A stretch of 64,000 nt of DNA, taken from positions 216,239 through 280,238 of the forward strand of contig MNCI01005887.1 in NCBI GenBank assembly GCA_015680685.1, in the 5' to 3' direction. The notes under the pieces are model-generated. The model ran no database searches and had not been told where the DNA came from. It saw only the letters and a program-made list of their open reading frames with translations. Positions 22,931-35,582 of this stretch are shown piece by piece (the stretch's first letter is position 1; each line of letters begins with the position of its first letter). A program made the position numbers and the translations under genes. Source of the DNA: Gnetum montanum. Lineage: Eukaryota; Streptophyta; Gnetopsida; Gnetales; Gnetaceae.

Positions 22931-23305
22931 CTAATAATAATAAGGATAAAAATAATGATGTTTTTTTTTTTTTGGAATAATTGAGATTCTAGAGATTTTG
23001 AGTTCCATTCTTGGTAGCAATAAGAGTCCAGAATGGAGGCTGTTAAAGAAATCAAGTGCATTACCAAAAAGCTTTGCTGTAACCAAGGTGTTTTTGCCTC
23101 TCATTTCCATAAGTTGATCATGCGGTTGATGTTTAGGGCGCTTCTTTGCTTGTTTGATCAATCTTGTGAATGTCAAAAATGGGAGAAATAAAGCATGTAT
23201 TGTCTTAGGGTTGCTGGTTTTGGGAGATGCAGAATTTTCAAAAGAGGGTTCATCTTCATAAGAATAAGCATCATAGAAATCTAAGGCTTGGAAAGGTTTG
23301 AGTAT
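22931..23305 (-). pseudogene. Unrecognised open frame, possible exon
   Basis: 124 codons free of stops on the minus strand, with no ATG near its 5' end, so an exon is more likely than a whole gene. It reads with normal amino-acid variety (FQALDFYDAYSYEDEPSFEN, KQAKKRPKHQPHDQLMEMRG, NTLVTAKLFGNALDFF). I do not recognise the family. It lies in the segment that interrupts element VI, together with the frame at 23909-24151. It may be a captured or duplicated gene piece. Confidence 0.3.
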
Positions 23306-23908
23306 TCATGAGGCAAGATATTCCTCATGGTACTGTTATCATCATAAAGCAAGAATATTTTGCCTGATTACAGGGCTAGTTTAATTCTTTGATAAAGAAG
23401 TTTCATGATCAAGGAGCTGAAAAGCATAAAAGAGAATTTTCGAGCTAGTGTGGTGAGTGCTGACGTAAGAAAATTCAACTTTAAGTAGAGAAAACAGGAA
23501 CTGCTACAGAGTTATCAAGCATAACGTTACCTTCTTTGAGGGTCTTATCTGGAAGGTATATAACTTCAAATCCCAATTCTAATTCCCTGGCTCAATCTCA
23601 TCAATCGACAGTTTTAGAAATATATAGGGTTTGCAGGGGCTTGCATACAAGAGTTTGTGAGAAATTCAATATAATTTCACGGAAAATTAAAATTTCAGCA
23701 CACATTAGTTTAAGCTTTATATCGTGTTGCAGAATTTTATACCAACAAATCAATGAGAAGGTGAATATGATCCATTTAAATGAGATGAAAAAGATTATGT
23801 TAGCAGAGATACTGGATGTAACAACAGCTTAAATCTTGTATACACCTAAGAACAGAGACTCCAAAAACCCAGAAACAACAAATTTACATAGAAAGTGGAA
23901 AGGAGATA

Positions 23909-24151
23909 AAAAAAGAGTCAGAGCAAGCTCTTCAAGAGCAGCAAGTAGATAGGGTCATCATCCATGACAAGAACACAAGCGTCCACTAGAGAATTATTGT
24001 TGGGTTCCTCGTCGGAGCCCACTTTGGCGCTTCTATTCTACTTATTGCTCTCAGAATCCACATTTCTGGGACCTGAGATGTCGCCTAAGGAAGAAGAAGA
24101 ATGATTTCGCTGTATAGTGACAACTGCAAGACTTTCTTCGGATCTACTCAT
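23909..24151 (-). pseudogene. Unrecognised small frame with one stop
   Basis: ATG at 24151; 37 codons to a TAG at 24038-24040, then 39 more codons in the same frame to TGA. Reads MSRSEESLAVVTIQR..., Ser-rich, and later ACVLVMDDDPIYLLLLKSLL. The V-L-V-M-D-D-D-P string recalls the start of a response-regulator receiver domain, but the rest of the domain is absent. GC is higher here (23.9-24.8 kb) than in the neighbours. The function is unknown. Confidence 0.3.
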
Positions 24152-24829
24152 GGACGAGAAGGGCGAGCAAGAGGCTGAGGCTTCTTTATCACCACTTCAA
24201 AGGAAAACTCAAATTTGAGGCACACCAGGCAAATTTTCTAGAGACGAAAGTTGAAACACAGAGGTTGGCAATTTTAGCAACGCAACTTTTGAAAGAAGGC
24301 ATCTGAAAATGGGCAGATTTGTTTTAAACTCAGATTGGAAAATCAAGAATTGTGCATTGCATGAAAGAGGAGCAAGCATCGAATCAGCGGACAGTAGAAA
24401 AGGTGTACACGACGACAAGCACAGAGCGGTGGGCGGGCGTCATGCTGGTTCCGGCTACCAAAGCTTGGATGAATGATACCTGAGTTTGCGGTGCAAATAA
24501 CTCAACAGACGGTGTGAATAGGTCGAGATGCATGGGAACAGTGCGGATCTTTCAGCAATACAAATTCCAAACCTAACAGACTACAGCGTTTCAAAGTGAC
24601 TGTGCACGTGGAAGAGGATGACACCGTAATGGTGCTGGGATGGCTGCAAACATGTCAACACGCGGAGCCACCATATTGCTACTTCATCATCTGTTCCACA
24701 CTGGTGACGGGATAGCAGGCAACAGCAGCAAGACCGTAGGCATGGGAGGTGGAGTGCAGCACTGAGGGTTTTGGCAGCGTTGATGACAGTGGCAATGGTA
24801 GATTGTTACGGTCTATTTTAAAGAAAAAA

Positions 24830-26040
24830 GCTTCACTAATCTTTGCCCTCAAGTCTGACGTAAAAATATTAATACCGGCATAAGGTTATGAGATAAGTTT
24901 TAACAATAATTTATATTGTTGAAAAGGGGAAAAGTTATCATTTTTTAAAAAGGAAATTATCGAGCAGGACACTTTCCAACTATTCCATGCATTTCTCTAA
25001 TTATAATAACTTCTTATGGAAGTTATAAGTTCTTAGGGTGGTTACGAATGAATCCCCTAGATATTTGTAACTCACCTCTCTACCTTAAAGTCACTATAAA
25101 AGGGCTTCAAGGGTAGAAGAAACTTAAGAAACTTAGAAGAATTTTGAAAATTGTAAAGCATTGTTTGCTAAAGACATCAATTTGGCTACTTTGTTTTAAT
25201 TTTTTCTTCCCATTTTGTCTTAGTTGTCTAGATAATATCGTGCTTGGCATTTAATTTTGGGATTTTCTAGATTGTTCTTATAGCTTTATTTTTGTGTAAT
25301 ACTAAACTTCTATTTGGTTTGCCATATAAGAGCTTATATTGTCTTAGAAAAGCATCTTGAGCAATTTAATAGTAATTTCTTTATAAAATTGCCTATTTGA
25401 GTCTAAAGGTTCTAGAAAAATCTTTGATACTTGCTTAAAATAGCTTCAATTTTTTAAAGTTTATTGCCTTAGAATTTCAATTTTGAAATTGTTAAATCAT
25501 TACTGATAGCTCTATTGTTTGCAAATTCTTTACAACTATTAACTAGTCAAATAAAAGCTTGTACTTTATTGTTTACAAAGCATTTTGATAGTTTAATAAG
25601 AGTGTCGTTAAAAAATTGCTTGTTGGGCTCAAAGAGTTTGCATAATTTGTAATGGTTAGATTGAATTGAAATAGCTTTATTGCAAAGTGTTTCATCATGT
25701 TTGATTTATCTTGCCAAAATGTTTGAGGTTTCACACAAATTTTCTTTTTTTTTTCTCTTTCTATAACCCATTGAATCTTGCTCTATTGTTAGTTTTCTTG
25801 TGGAGTTTTTTCTCTAGGAAAAATTATGAGTATATTGGTAGAATTGTGCTTAATCATTTTTGTGAAATTTTATGTGTTTCAAGTAGCATACTATAGGGAC
25901 TATATAGACTAAGTAATTTGACAAAATAAGAATCTTTGATAACTTACAGTATTTGACAAAGCTAGCTGAATTTCTTTTATGATAGCTAGTTATAGTTTCA
26001 TATACAAACCCAAGCATTTCAACATTTACAAAAGCAAACA
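24830..26040 (+). other. AT-rich segment with a TATA-like promoter and internal repeats
   Basis: TATAAAAGGGCTTCAAGGG at 25095 has the look of an LTR promoter. Downstream, 25325-25440 and 25555-25650 are diverged copies of each other (TTGTTTACAAAGCATTTTGA-like, TAAAATTGC, GGTT/GAG blocks). It may be an LTR, but I cannot place its ends. Confidence 0.3.
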
Positions 26041-26800
26041 CATACTCATGTTTTGTTCATTCTATAGCCATTGAGTTTATTTAGAGGTATTTGGACCTTG
26101 GTGTTACCATAAGACTAGCAAACACCTAAACCCAAGTTTTAATGAACACATTCATTTCTTATGATCCCAAAGTCATGAGATTGGAGGCTGAAACTGTTGG
26201 CTATCCCAAATGGTTGCCAATAGGTGGATGATGTGAACCCCTTGCTTGATATCATAAGAAAACTAATGTCCCCTTAATTGATTTCATAATTCAAGGATGA
26301 AATCTAGTCATTAAGCAATCAATTCAATCAATATAGTTTAATGAACCTCCAATAATCAACACCTGTATCAAGGACCAAAGTATTGATGGTAATAAAGAAG
26401 AAAAATACATGTAAGAAAATTCAAATAAGGAAAAATATAAAATAAATTGCAAAATATTAAAGAAAATGGAAAACATATAAAGAATGATGTAAAACAAAAA
26501 AAATTTAAAAATTGAGGAGCCATTAAAGAGTGTTAGAATGGATGTCCATCTCACCCATGATTGAGTTGGAAGGGAGAGATTTGAAAGATTGAGCATGCTT
26601 CACCATTGGTTGAGGTATTGTTTCCATCAATTGTTATTGTTTCTAGGAAAGATTTAACTTGTTGCATGTTGACCAATAACTATTTGTTTGGATTGGCAGG
26701 ATGGTAAATCATCATGGCCCTAGATGGAAAAGTTTTATGGATAATGTAAGGGCTCTCTCATAGCATTTGAAATTTCATCCATTGAGGTACATGCAAGTGA
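26041..26800 (-). other. Non-coding 3' interior of element VI (part 3)
   Basis: 26250-26640 corresponds to 11340-11700 of element IV (GATGGCCATCTCMCCCATGA-like block at 26540). No gene. Confidence 0.45.
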
Positions 26801-26802
26801 TT

Positions 26803-27770
26803 CTAGTAGAGCACCTTATCTCTTGGTTGAAATTTGATTTTTCTTATTCTGAGGTCATGGCATTGCTTACTGTGTGCCTTGTGCACTTCATTCAATAATA
26901 GGGCCACTAATTGATTTTCATCTAGCATGTTAAGACTCATCAATCTTTCTCTTTGGTTAAGACTTAAATCTAGGTCAAGGTCGTAGGTCATTGAAAGTGT
27001 ATGGAGTTCAATTTGGATAGGAAGAGTTGGGAGTTATTTGTACACTAAATCATAGGGAGAATATTTGATAGGAAATTTCCATGTTGAGTAATAAGCTCAA
27101 AGAGAATCGTTGAGTTTACTGCTCCAATCCTTCCTATACTTACTAACTATGCATGTTAGTATTTTTGTTATTTTCTTATTTGTGACCTCCACTTGACCAT
27201 TGGATTAGGAGTGGTATGGAGTTGTAAGTTTATGTCAACCCATGAGTTTTTGAAAAGTGGAACTTGTAAATTGTGTTCCATTATCAGATATTAGTGTCCA
27301 TAGCACACTAAACCTTTTTACAATATTTTTTTGTACAAACCATATCATTGTAAAAGATGAATAGTTGGAGATGGTGGCAACTTTAGCTCACTTGATGCAA
27401 TAGTTAGCTGCCACGATTATGTACTTTTTTCCATTTGACATGGGGTTGATGGATTCCATGAAGTCAATTTTCCAAAGATCGAAAGGCTCTAGTGGTTGAA
27501 TCCATTGTTAAGGTTATCCATTCATGTGATTATCCCTCCATCTTGTTGGCACTTGTCACAAGAATGGAAGAAGTGATGGGCATCCTTGAAGATTGTTGGC
27601 TAATAATTCCTTACCATGAGGATCTTAATGATTGTCCTCCTCCCAGCATAGTGGCCTCCACAAGGGCATTTGTGCACATCCTAGAGGACTCAAAGTTGAT
27701 TTGCATTAGGAACACACCATCGTACTAGGCCATATGCACAACTCTTATAGAGGTTGCATTTGATTTCCAT
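26803..27770 (-). pseudogene. Integrase of element VI, broken
   Basis: Near 27520-27700 the minus strand encodes the HHCC zinc-binding region (VHKCPCGGHYAGRRTIIKIL, then FFHSCDKCQQ). The catalytic core follows in pieces over about 27050-27480, with stops. At 26803-26991 is the C-terminal part: NEVHKAHSKQCHDLRIRKIK, FQPRDKVLY. Catalytic residues cannot be confirmed. Confidence 0.65.
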
Positions 27771-28065
27771 GAAGTTATTAGCTTGATGAAGAAACTATTA
27801 TTTTTTCTTATTGTTTCACTCTTGTGGCATCTCTTGAATGGGTAGGCAGGAGAGGATGTAACCATATTAGTTTGATTCTTTGTGAGTTTGAACATTAACA
27901 ATAGTAGCAAAGAGGAGTTCATTATGGAATTTAACAAATAGTGGGCACTCATTCTCTTTGCTATCCCATCTTAACTAAGATAAGTAGTTAACAACCACAT
28001 TCTTAGTCCCCTTTATGTCAATCATTTTTAGATCAAACTCATGAACGATCACTAGCCACCATATG

Positions 28066-28281
28066 TTATGGGAACTCATTGTTGGTTTGTTCATCAAGAA
28101 TTAGATAGCACCATGATTGATGTGTAAAAAAAACATAGTATCCAAGCACATAGTTCTTGAATTTCTCTAAGGCATACACAACTGCCATGAGTTCCTTTTC
28201 AATGGTGGTGTAGTTTAGTTGTGCACCCACAATGCTCTTGCTTGCATAGTGGATGTAGTATGGACGTTTTTTATCATCCAA
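28066..28281 (-). pseudogene. RNase H of element VI, fragment
   Basis: Reads YYIHYASKSIVGAQLNYTTI then EKELMAVVYALEKFKNYVLG, the conserved Ty3/gypsy RNase H block. A premature stop follows. Confidence 0.75.
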
Positions 28282-28507
28282 CTATGTAAGCATGATTTCC
28301 AAGGCATAATTTGATGCATCAATTATGATGTGGAATGACCTAGACTAGTTTGGTGCTTGTAGAATTGAAGTTTCCATGAGTTTCTGCTTTAATTGTTGAA
28401 ATGCGTTCTCACATTTTCTAGTCTAGGTGAATGATGCATCCTTCTCTGTGAGCTCCACCAATGGTTTGGCAATCTTTGAGAAGTTTTCAATGAAGTTCCT
28501 ATAGTAA

Positions 28508-29300
28508 CTAGTGTGGCCAGAGGAATGACCTTACATATTTTACTATTTTTAGTTGCTTGGTTATTCCTTGGATGACCCTTACTTTCTTTGGGTCCACCTT
28601 AATCCCTTTGCTTGAAATCCTATGTCTTAAGACAATGCCCTCTTGGACCATTAGATGGCTCTTTTGCCAATGGAGCCTCAAATTTGTCCCCACACACTAT
28701 GGAAGAACTTGGTTAAGGTAATCCAAGGCTTGCTCAAAGGTAGTCTCATAGTTAGAAAATTCATCTAGGAAGACTTCTATCTTGCTACTGATCTATTATT
28801 GAAATGCTTAGGACTAACTGTTGGAATATGGCAAGAGCATTGCACAGGCCAAAGGGCATCTTCCTGTATGCAAAAGTTGTCTTGGCCTAGTTCTTTGATG
28901 TAATTTAGATTTGGTTATTACCACTATAACCATCCAGAAAGTTATAGTAATAATGCCTTGCAATTGTATCCCACACCTAGTCCACAAATGACAATGAAAA
29001 ATGGTCCTTGTAGATTTCCATATTCAACAGTTGAAAGTCTATACATACTCTCCAATTTTCTTCCTTCTTTGGAACAATAATGAGTGGGCTAGCCCACTCG
29101 CTATTAGTAAATGGGTAGATGAACCCTTCTTGAGGAGTTGCTCAATCTTATCTTTGACGATTTACTTGAGATTTGGGTTCAATTATCTTTTTAGTTGCCT
29201 TTTTGGCTTGATAGAAGAGTCTATGTAGATTCATTGTTGGCATATTCCTATTAGCTCATGATAGGACCAAGCAAAGATTGTTGGCCATTTATTTAAAACT
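28508..29300 (-). pseudogene. Reverse transcriptase of element VI, broken
   Basis: 28508-28693 reads NLRLHWQKSHLMVQEGIVLR then HRISSKGIKVDPKKVRVIQ, the end of the gypsy RT domain. Upstream (to about 29300) the minus strand carries further decayed RT sequence. I could not find an intact YxDD box. Confidence 0.7.
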
Positions 29301-29659
29301 TTCAAAATTTTCTTTTTTTGTTAAAGAGTAAGTGTGTCAATGATAATCATCAGCTTGCCATTGTTAAAAAATGCATTATTAAAGGGACTCTTGCTTAAAA
29401 CTATCAGGGATCTCAAACTCTTCCTAATCTATTTCACATTATGCATCAAAGAGTTGGCAATGAAGTTGCTCCAATTTATTCATGCTTTCAACATATGAGG
29501 TAATAATGCTCTCAACTGGTTCCATGCACATTGTTTATCTATCTTCATCATCTGTTATTAGCCATTGGGTGCCTTCTTTTTTAATGGCTATTGAGTAGAG
29601 GCACCTTCAAATTTTTGTAGTTTTTTCACATTGATCGCATGCTTGAAGTGATGTGCCTT

Positions 29660-30060
29660 TGATGGTTCACAGTCTCTACATGCAATGGAACCTTGTGTCA
29701 CTATATGTGATGCATGAAACTCTTGTCTTCTATACTTTTTTTAATTTATTTTCCTTGCAAATATTCAAGGAAAGATTTTTATTCCCCATTCTCTCATTAG
29801 TGGTGCTCAATCATGCTCTTCCCATGATGATAGAAAAATTCCCCTTGTAATTCTTCACATGGATCACCCATAAATTGGCAAGATAGGACCATCCACAAAT
29901 AGTGGTCATGATGTCCTCCACTAATCTCAAAGAAACAGTGATGGGCTGATCTACCAGATCTAGTTTGGTGTTGCTCTTTTTCAAGGGAGGTAGGTTCTAG
30001 GCCTTGTACATTTCTTGAGAAATTACGTTAACTCTAAAACTTAAATCTAGAAGAGTCTTC
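29660..30060 (-). pseudogene. Protease of element VI, decayed
   Basis: Colinear at nucleotide level with the protease of element IV (11880-12330), including the block that encodes VEDIxTT and the following I-M-G-R region, but with stops. Confidence 0.5.
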
Positions 30061-30781
30061 CATGATTCATTTTTGATGATTTGTAGGTAGATGAGGGGAT
30101 TTCTAGGACCAGATCTCTTCCTGGGGAGATGGTCAACCTTAATTTAATCTATGATCGCATAGGTTAGCATGACAGTATATAGTTGGGGAGCATTTTGGTT
30201 TGAAGGCTACTCGATATCAATTTTAGAGGTAGAAGTAGCATGGTTGGTAGCCATAGGTGTTTGAGAGGGTTTTGTGGGGCTACTAGTTTTGAGGAATGGC
30301 CTTTTATAAGACTTATATTTAGGACCACTTAGCTGAGGAGTTGGCTATAAATTCACCACCCTTGTGGTATTTCTTTACTATGGCTAGGTAGGTATTTACC
30401 CTTCATGGATGTAGCAGGTGGTAGAGGTATTGTTGGTGGTGGTGTAGGAGTGGATGTGTCTTGAAGAGGATAGAAGGGAAGCAAAGAGTCCCCTCTTAGA
30501 GAAGATGCTCTATAGTAATTTCGAGTGTAGTAGTGGTATGGGAAGGAACCATGACTAGAAGAGTCATGTGGAGATATCGACTACTGAACATAGTAGCCAT
30601 AAGGATTTGGTTGGCAATAATGGTACTGTTTCCTTGGTGGTGGCATCCCCCATGAATATGGGTGTTGCCACTACTAGTACTACTTTTGAGGTTGAGGTGA
30701 TGATTCACTTAGATAGTAGGCTTGTTGGTGGAATTGTTACTGATAGTTGCCTTATGGGTAAGGCAACCTTTTGGGTATGTG

Positions 30782-32263
30782 TCATTTTGCCAATCTAGGA
30801 TTGAAAGCATACATCCTAGATTCTTGTAGGTATGAAAACACTAGACAACATCCCTTAGGATGTTCGTATTGAAAAATGTCACAATCATCATCATTAGTTT
30901 TTGAATCTACAACCTTCTTTACTATTGTAGCATTATCCTTGTTTTTGTAATATTCCTTTTCAGCACTTTTCTTTTTTCTTCTTTCATGATCACCACCTCC
31001 TTTATCTCTACATTCTTTTACAATCTTCAAAGTGTTTTGGAACTTCTCATCTAAGGAGTTCCATATCTTATCTACCTTAGTCAATGTTTCAATGATAGAA
31101 TTCTACATCGGTAAGGTTTTCCTTTGTACCACTTCATCAAGGGATGCCTCCTTGTTATTATCATAGAAATATACCTTCCTCTTGTAAATGGAGGAGTCTC
31201 TATTGTATTTCTCTATACTTTTCCATTTTTTTCATCTTCCTCTTTGTTCACTTGATCAATGAGCCTTTGGATCTAATGAGCCCTTAGCTCAAAAAGTCTT
31301 CCTTGGGCATAGATTCCAAGAGTTCTCCTTATTTCAGTTTTAAGCCCATTTATAATATGGTGTATTTTATCCCATTTGAAGTATTTGTGGCCTAGGCATC
31401 AATGCAACAAGGAGTAGTACCTACCCAGGGTTGCATCTAAGGATTCATGATTGCCTTGTTTCTAGCCTTGGATTTGCTTTCATAAATTGGAAACTTTGAA
31501 GTACATTTGATACTTGTCATTGAATAGCTCCAACATCATACTCCATTGGTGGATAGATTTCAATTCTAAGGACCAGTACCGGTTTTTAGCTTCTTTTATG
31601 AGTGTCTTGGAAAATAGTTTTAGCTTTTGTCATTTATTCTCAATATTTTTCAAGGCACAAGCATCATGAAAGGCTTACAGGTGATTTTGTAGATCTGACT
31701 TATATCCCCTCTCAAATCTAGGGATGTTATTCATATCTAGCCTTTTGATGTGGTTGTCTTTCAAGTGCCTAGTTAGGATTCTAACTATCTTTGAAATGTT
31801 TAGCATGTTCTTGGTAGCTAGTAGAGGCTCATCATTATCACAATGGTCCTAGTGACCCCTGTCATGGCCATGATTCCTATGATGAGTTCTTCTATGTCTT
31901 CTTTCTTTGTGATGCTCCTCCCCTTGCTATTATTTCTACCCCTACTCTCTGTGATCTTGGTGGGATCTGTGATCATCCCTATCCTACTATTCATCTTCAT
32001 CCTAGTCCTTGCTATTCTTTCTATTGTCATGGCCTCTACTTATGCTATTAGAGTTGGAGGAGGAAGAAAATAAGGATGATGAAAATGATGAGAAGAAGGG
32101 GAATCAGCACTAGAGTGGCACCTATGAGATTCTCTTCTTTGATCCTTACCTTGTCCCTTGTGTTTGTCTTTATCTTGATGTTTGTTGTTATTCTTGCTTT
32201 TTGGCAATCGACTATGACTACCATCTTTTGAGGTTCCCTAGTCTTGAGAACCATTCTTCCCAT
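30782..32263 (-). pseudogene. Gag of element VI, broken
   Basis: 30782-31084 reads VDKIWNSLDEKFQNTLKIVK and then CDIFQYEHPKGCC, the C-terminal Cys/His motif shared with elements I, II and IV. Further upstream pieces (31818-32263) are Arg/Lys-rich, matching the His/Ser-rich hinge of element II. Open pieces are in different phases, so frameshifts have accumulated. Confidence 0.65.
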
Positions 32264-32897
32264 TACTAAGGTTGTCTACAATTGATTGCAACCATTGGTT
32301 AAGTTTCTTCCCATCAAAGAAAGGAGGAGAGTATGTGTATTGAAAGTCATTCAAAAAGAAGTCCTTGCCTTCCTTGTGTTATTGCAAGAATAATTGTGCA
32401 GGGAATCTCTTGCTTTTTGAAGCCTCATAGTGTGCTTTCATTTGCTGATCCTTCCTCTATTGGGTATCATTGGGATGATAATCCCTGTAGAGATGGTCCT
32501 GGACTTCATATTCTGCATTAAGTCCAACAATGCCATACTAGATCAGATTATTTATCAACATTGTAGAAACTAATCAGTTAGGAGGTAACACAATGTTTCC
32601 TTTCATATCCCTCCATCATAGTTGCTTGTCCTAATGTAGGATCAAAGTGAAGTCTAAAGTGTAAGGATCAAGATGGGTGTAGACAACACAAAATTGTTAG
32701 GGCATCTGTGGCTTAGGAACCTCCTATCTTTGATTGGTTCTACCATTAGGTTGCTAAGATTCGTTCCTGTGAGAAGAAGCCATATTAGTTTTCATTGCAA
32801 ATTAAACATTGTGATTTTTCTTATGTTCTTTAATGATCGTTACAATGTCTTTGTAGGATTCACTATCTTTCCTACTTAGCACACTTAGTTAGACTAA

Positions 32898-32917
32898 GTT
32901 CATGGCAACAATGCTAA
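32898..32917 (-). other. PBS of element VI (tRNA-Asp type, decayed)
   Basis: On the minus strand TAGCATTGTTGCCATGAACT follows the LTR end directly; compare TGGCGCCGTTGCTGGGAACT in element II. Confidence 0.65.
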
Positions 32918-33811
32918 TGATAATTAGCAAGTAGTGCCTCCACCAAATTATATGAATCATAAGCATGCACTAGTGATCTAATCGAATTCTGTGGACTTAG
33001 CACCTAAATGTGCCTATAGATAAAGATAATGACTTGGGGAAATACGATCGTTGTGTTCTCATCTTTAACTTGTATAAGCTTAATTGTATGACTAAGCATG
33101 AGCTAAGGCATATGATATCTATTTATATTTTATGTTTTTATTATATTTTATTTATTTAATTTAAGTGTTGAGGTCAAGATAATTAATTGAAAAATTAACT
33201 ACTTCACTATTTAATGATTCTTAAGCTAACTAGCCATACATAAGCATTTGAGTCCACTTTCCGTACCCATCCTAAACTCATCTTAACACTACTGGGTTAC
33301 CAAGTATCTATTGTTGGGTATACCAAATAGCTATTATTAGGATTACCTAGTGTTAAACGATATGTTCAAAGTCGTCATACTTATGTGTTCATTATTAAGT
33401 GCATTAGTTAACTAAAGGCAATAACATAAATTGCATTAATAGTAAAGTGTATGAAATGAACATTAATCTATTCTAAGTGCTGCAAGGAGCATCAAGAATC
33501 TCATCTTTATTGCTATCACATTAATATATCTAGGTACAATGATGCTCAAATAAGGATCTGTACAATTACTTAAAGTCCTACTGCCAACACTCAAAAAATA
33601 TTCTAACTCTGGTGTAAGAAAATTGCAAGGACTTGGCTACTCTAATGACATATCATGCCATAAATGTGGTGGGTATGCACACTTATACAGGCGTGACATG
33701 ACATTGTATCAATACTTGTTCTCACGCATCGATGGGGCTTCATCGATGAGGGTATGTCAACGGGGTTGCATCGATGCATGCCTGTCAACACAGCTAGTCG
33801 ATGACTCATTA
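32918..33811 (-). repeat. 5' LTR of element VI (894 bp)
   Basis: On the + strand TGATAATTAGC...GACTCATTA, followed by TSD GTAGA. U3 carries GCATCGATG palindromes (33727-33777). TATA on the minus strand around 33683-33688. R/U5 holds the GGTAACC / GGTAATCC pair common to these LTRs. Confidence 0.75.
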
Positions 33812-33816
33812 GTAGA

Positions 33817-34691
33817 TTTACTTTTTTATCCTATTTATTATTTATTTTTAAATATTAAAGCATAAGAAAAAATGAAAAGAAGTTTATCCAAGTATTTCAA
33901 AATAGTAGTTTTGTGGAATCAACACTTTCACCTAAGCAAATAAGATAATAAATTTAATGTATATTAAGTTAAAAAAATTGATTAGAATGATTTTTATAGA
34001 GATGCAAAGTAATTTTGGTTGTCCTCTAAAGTTTTATCATTACCAAACCTGTTCATAAAATATATTAATTAATTGTTTCAAGTTCTAGTACCAAATTCAC
34101 ACTACGATATTGAAGAATTCGAACATATTTTTAACGAACTTTTGTAAATAACAATTTGTTAGTCATATAGTACTATGAACTTCTTCCTTTCATGTATGTT
34201 ATTGGCTATGTTTCACATGATCTGGGAGCATGGGAGGGAAGAAGTGCATGCAGGGGTTTGCATCCAAATGAGGTTGGGAATAGTGATAGTTTTCTAAAGA
34301 GAAAGGTAGGAGCATAGTTAGAGTTAACAAAGAATTTAAGAATACTTTTTACTTCTTAAATAAAAAAGACTATTAAATTAATTTATAAAATGATTACTCC
34401 AACTTGCTAATACTTTTTATTGCTTAAATAAAAATATTATTAAATTAATTTACAAAATGATTACTCCAACTTACTAAGTTGATGGGCAATATTTCAAGTA
34501 TTCATGTTATCGATGTACGAGAGAAACTTTAGGGTTTGTGAAGGTATAGAAGCACAACCTTTTTTTAAGGTGCAAGATCTTGTCTAAAATAGGTTTTTGG
34601 GAGGTGATGATGGATAAATAAACTAATACAAAAACTACTGTATATTAACTATGTTATGATTAAAGATGCAAATAGAAAAGTCATACTAAAT
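33817..34691. other. Spacer with a diverged tandem duplication
   Basis: AT-rich with no gene. About 34344-34412 and 34413-34478 are a tandem duplication of about 68 bp sharing ATTAAATTAATTTA and AAATGATTACTCCAACTT. Confidence 0.6.
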
Positions 34692-34696
34692 ATTAG

Positions 34697-35582
34697 TGAT
34701 AAATTCAAAATATTTTAAGTCAACAATATCGTAGTTACAATATTGTATATATGATGTCGTAGATACGTTATCGTATTTTAGCATATGTTATTGTACAAAC
34801 GATATTGTGGGGTGTGTTTAAGCCTATATAAGCAATACTTGGATGCATAGATCCATAGTAGATTTGATAGCATAGTAACAGAACTCATTTAGTTTATTTC
34901 CTTGCATTCGGTATTGAGTAGTGTGTGCCTATAGTGTGCTATTTTTTAATTGAATGGAATCTTTATTTGAGGGTGATGTACTTGAATGCATTGCATGACT
35001 AGCAGTAAAGATCGAGAGTACTCTACATCATGGCAGCAACACTTAGTTTTATTTTTGTTTATGATTAGTTTACTATTTAATGTTTTCATGGTTAATATTT
35101 ACCATTCCTTGCAATTTACTTTTAATGTCATTAAGCAGAATGAGTACGATTGATCTTGAGCATGCAAGTGTAACTACTTAGTAACCTAGGAGTACTTTTG
35201 CTCGATACACCTAGTAGTGTAGTTCTTGATAATCCTAGTAGTTGTTGCATGAAGCCCAAGGTGTGACCAGAAGATCAGGAATGGCTACTCATCTTGTAGG
35301 CTACTTTATATTTGTTTTGTTGTTACTTAGATTTAAGAACTTTTACTTTTACTTCATGATTAGTAGGACCATAATGGCCAATTCAACATCAATTATCATA
35401 TACCTCACTATGAGTTAAACTATATGCATTGATTTTACTAACTCATGTGGAAAGACAACAATTGCAGACACTAACTAATTACTAGTATAATCACATTGCC
35501 TTCTTTGCAGAGTTCAATCAAGATTGTGCATGAACACTCATATCTCATATGGTTGTGTGTTGGATACTCCACCGCTCATTAG
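34697..35582 (+). mobile_element. Solo LTR, Ty3/gypsy (886 bp)
   Basis: TGATAAATTC...CGCTCATTA, flanked by ATTAG (34692-34696) and GTTAG (35583-35587). U3 has many CGATATTG / CGTAGATACG-like motifs. TATA box TATATAAG at 34825. The R/U5 pair GTAACCTAGGAGT / GATAATCCTAGTAG is present. No PBS follows, so it is a solo LTR left by LTR-LTR recombination. Confidence 0.7.

Larger units (their letters stand above)
8763..33811 (-). mobile_element. Ty3/gypsy element VI, gag-pol, split by nested insertions
   Basis: On the minus strand, right to left: 5' LTR (32918-33811), tRNA-Asp-type PBS, gag, protease, RT, RNase H, integrase, non-coding 3' part, 3' LTR fragment (8763-9048). GTAGA lies on both outer sides (8758-8762 and 33812-33816). 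The non-coding part is colinear with that of element IV but broken: the counterpart of about 10.4-10.5 kb sits at 14.9-15.2 kb, the counterpart of 10.65-11.28 kb at 22.3-22.86 kb, and the next part after 26.0 kb. Element V lies in the first break and a 3-kb segment in the second. The least certain part is the left LTR, of which only 286 bp is clear. Confidence 0.6.
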
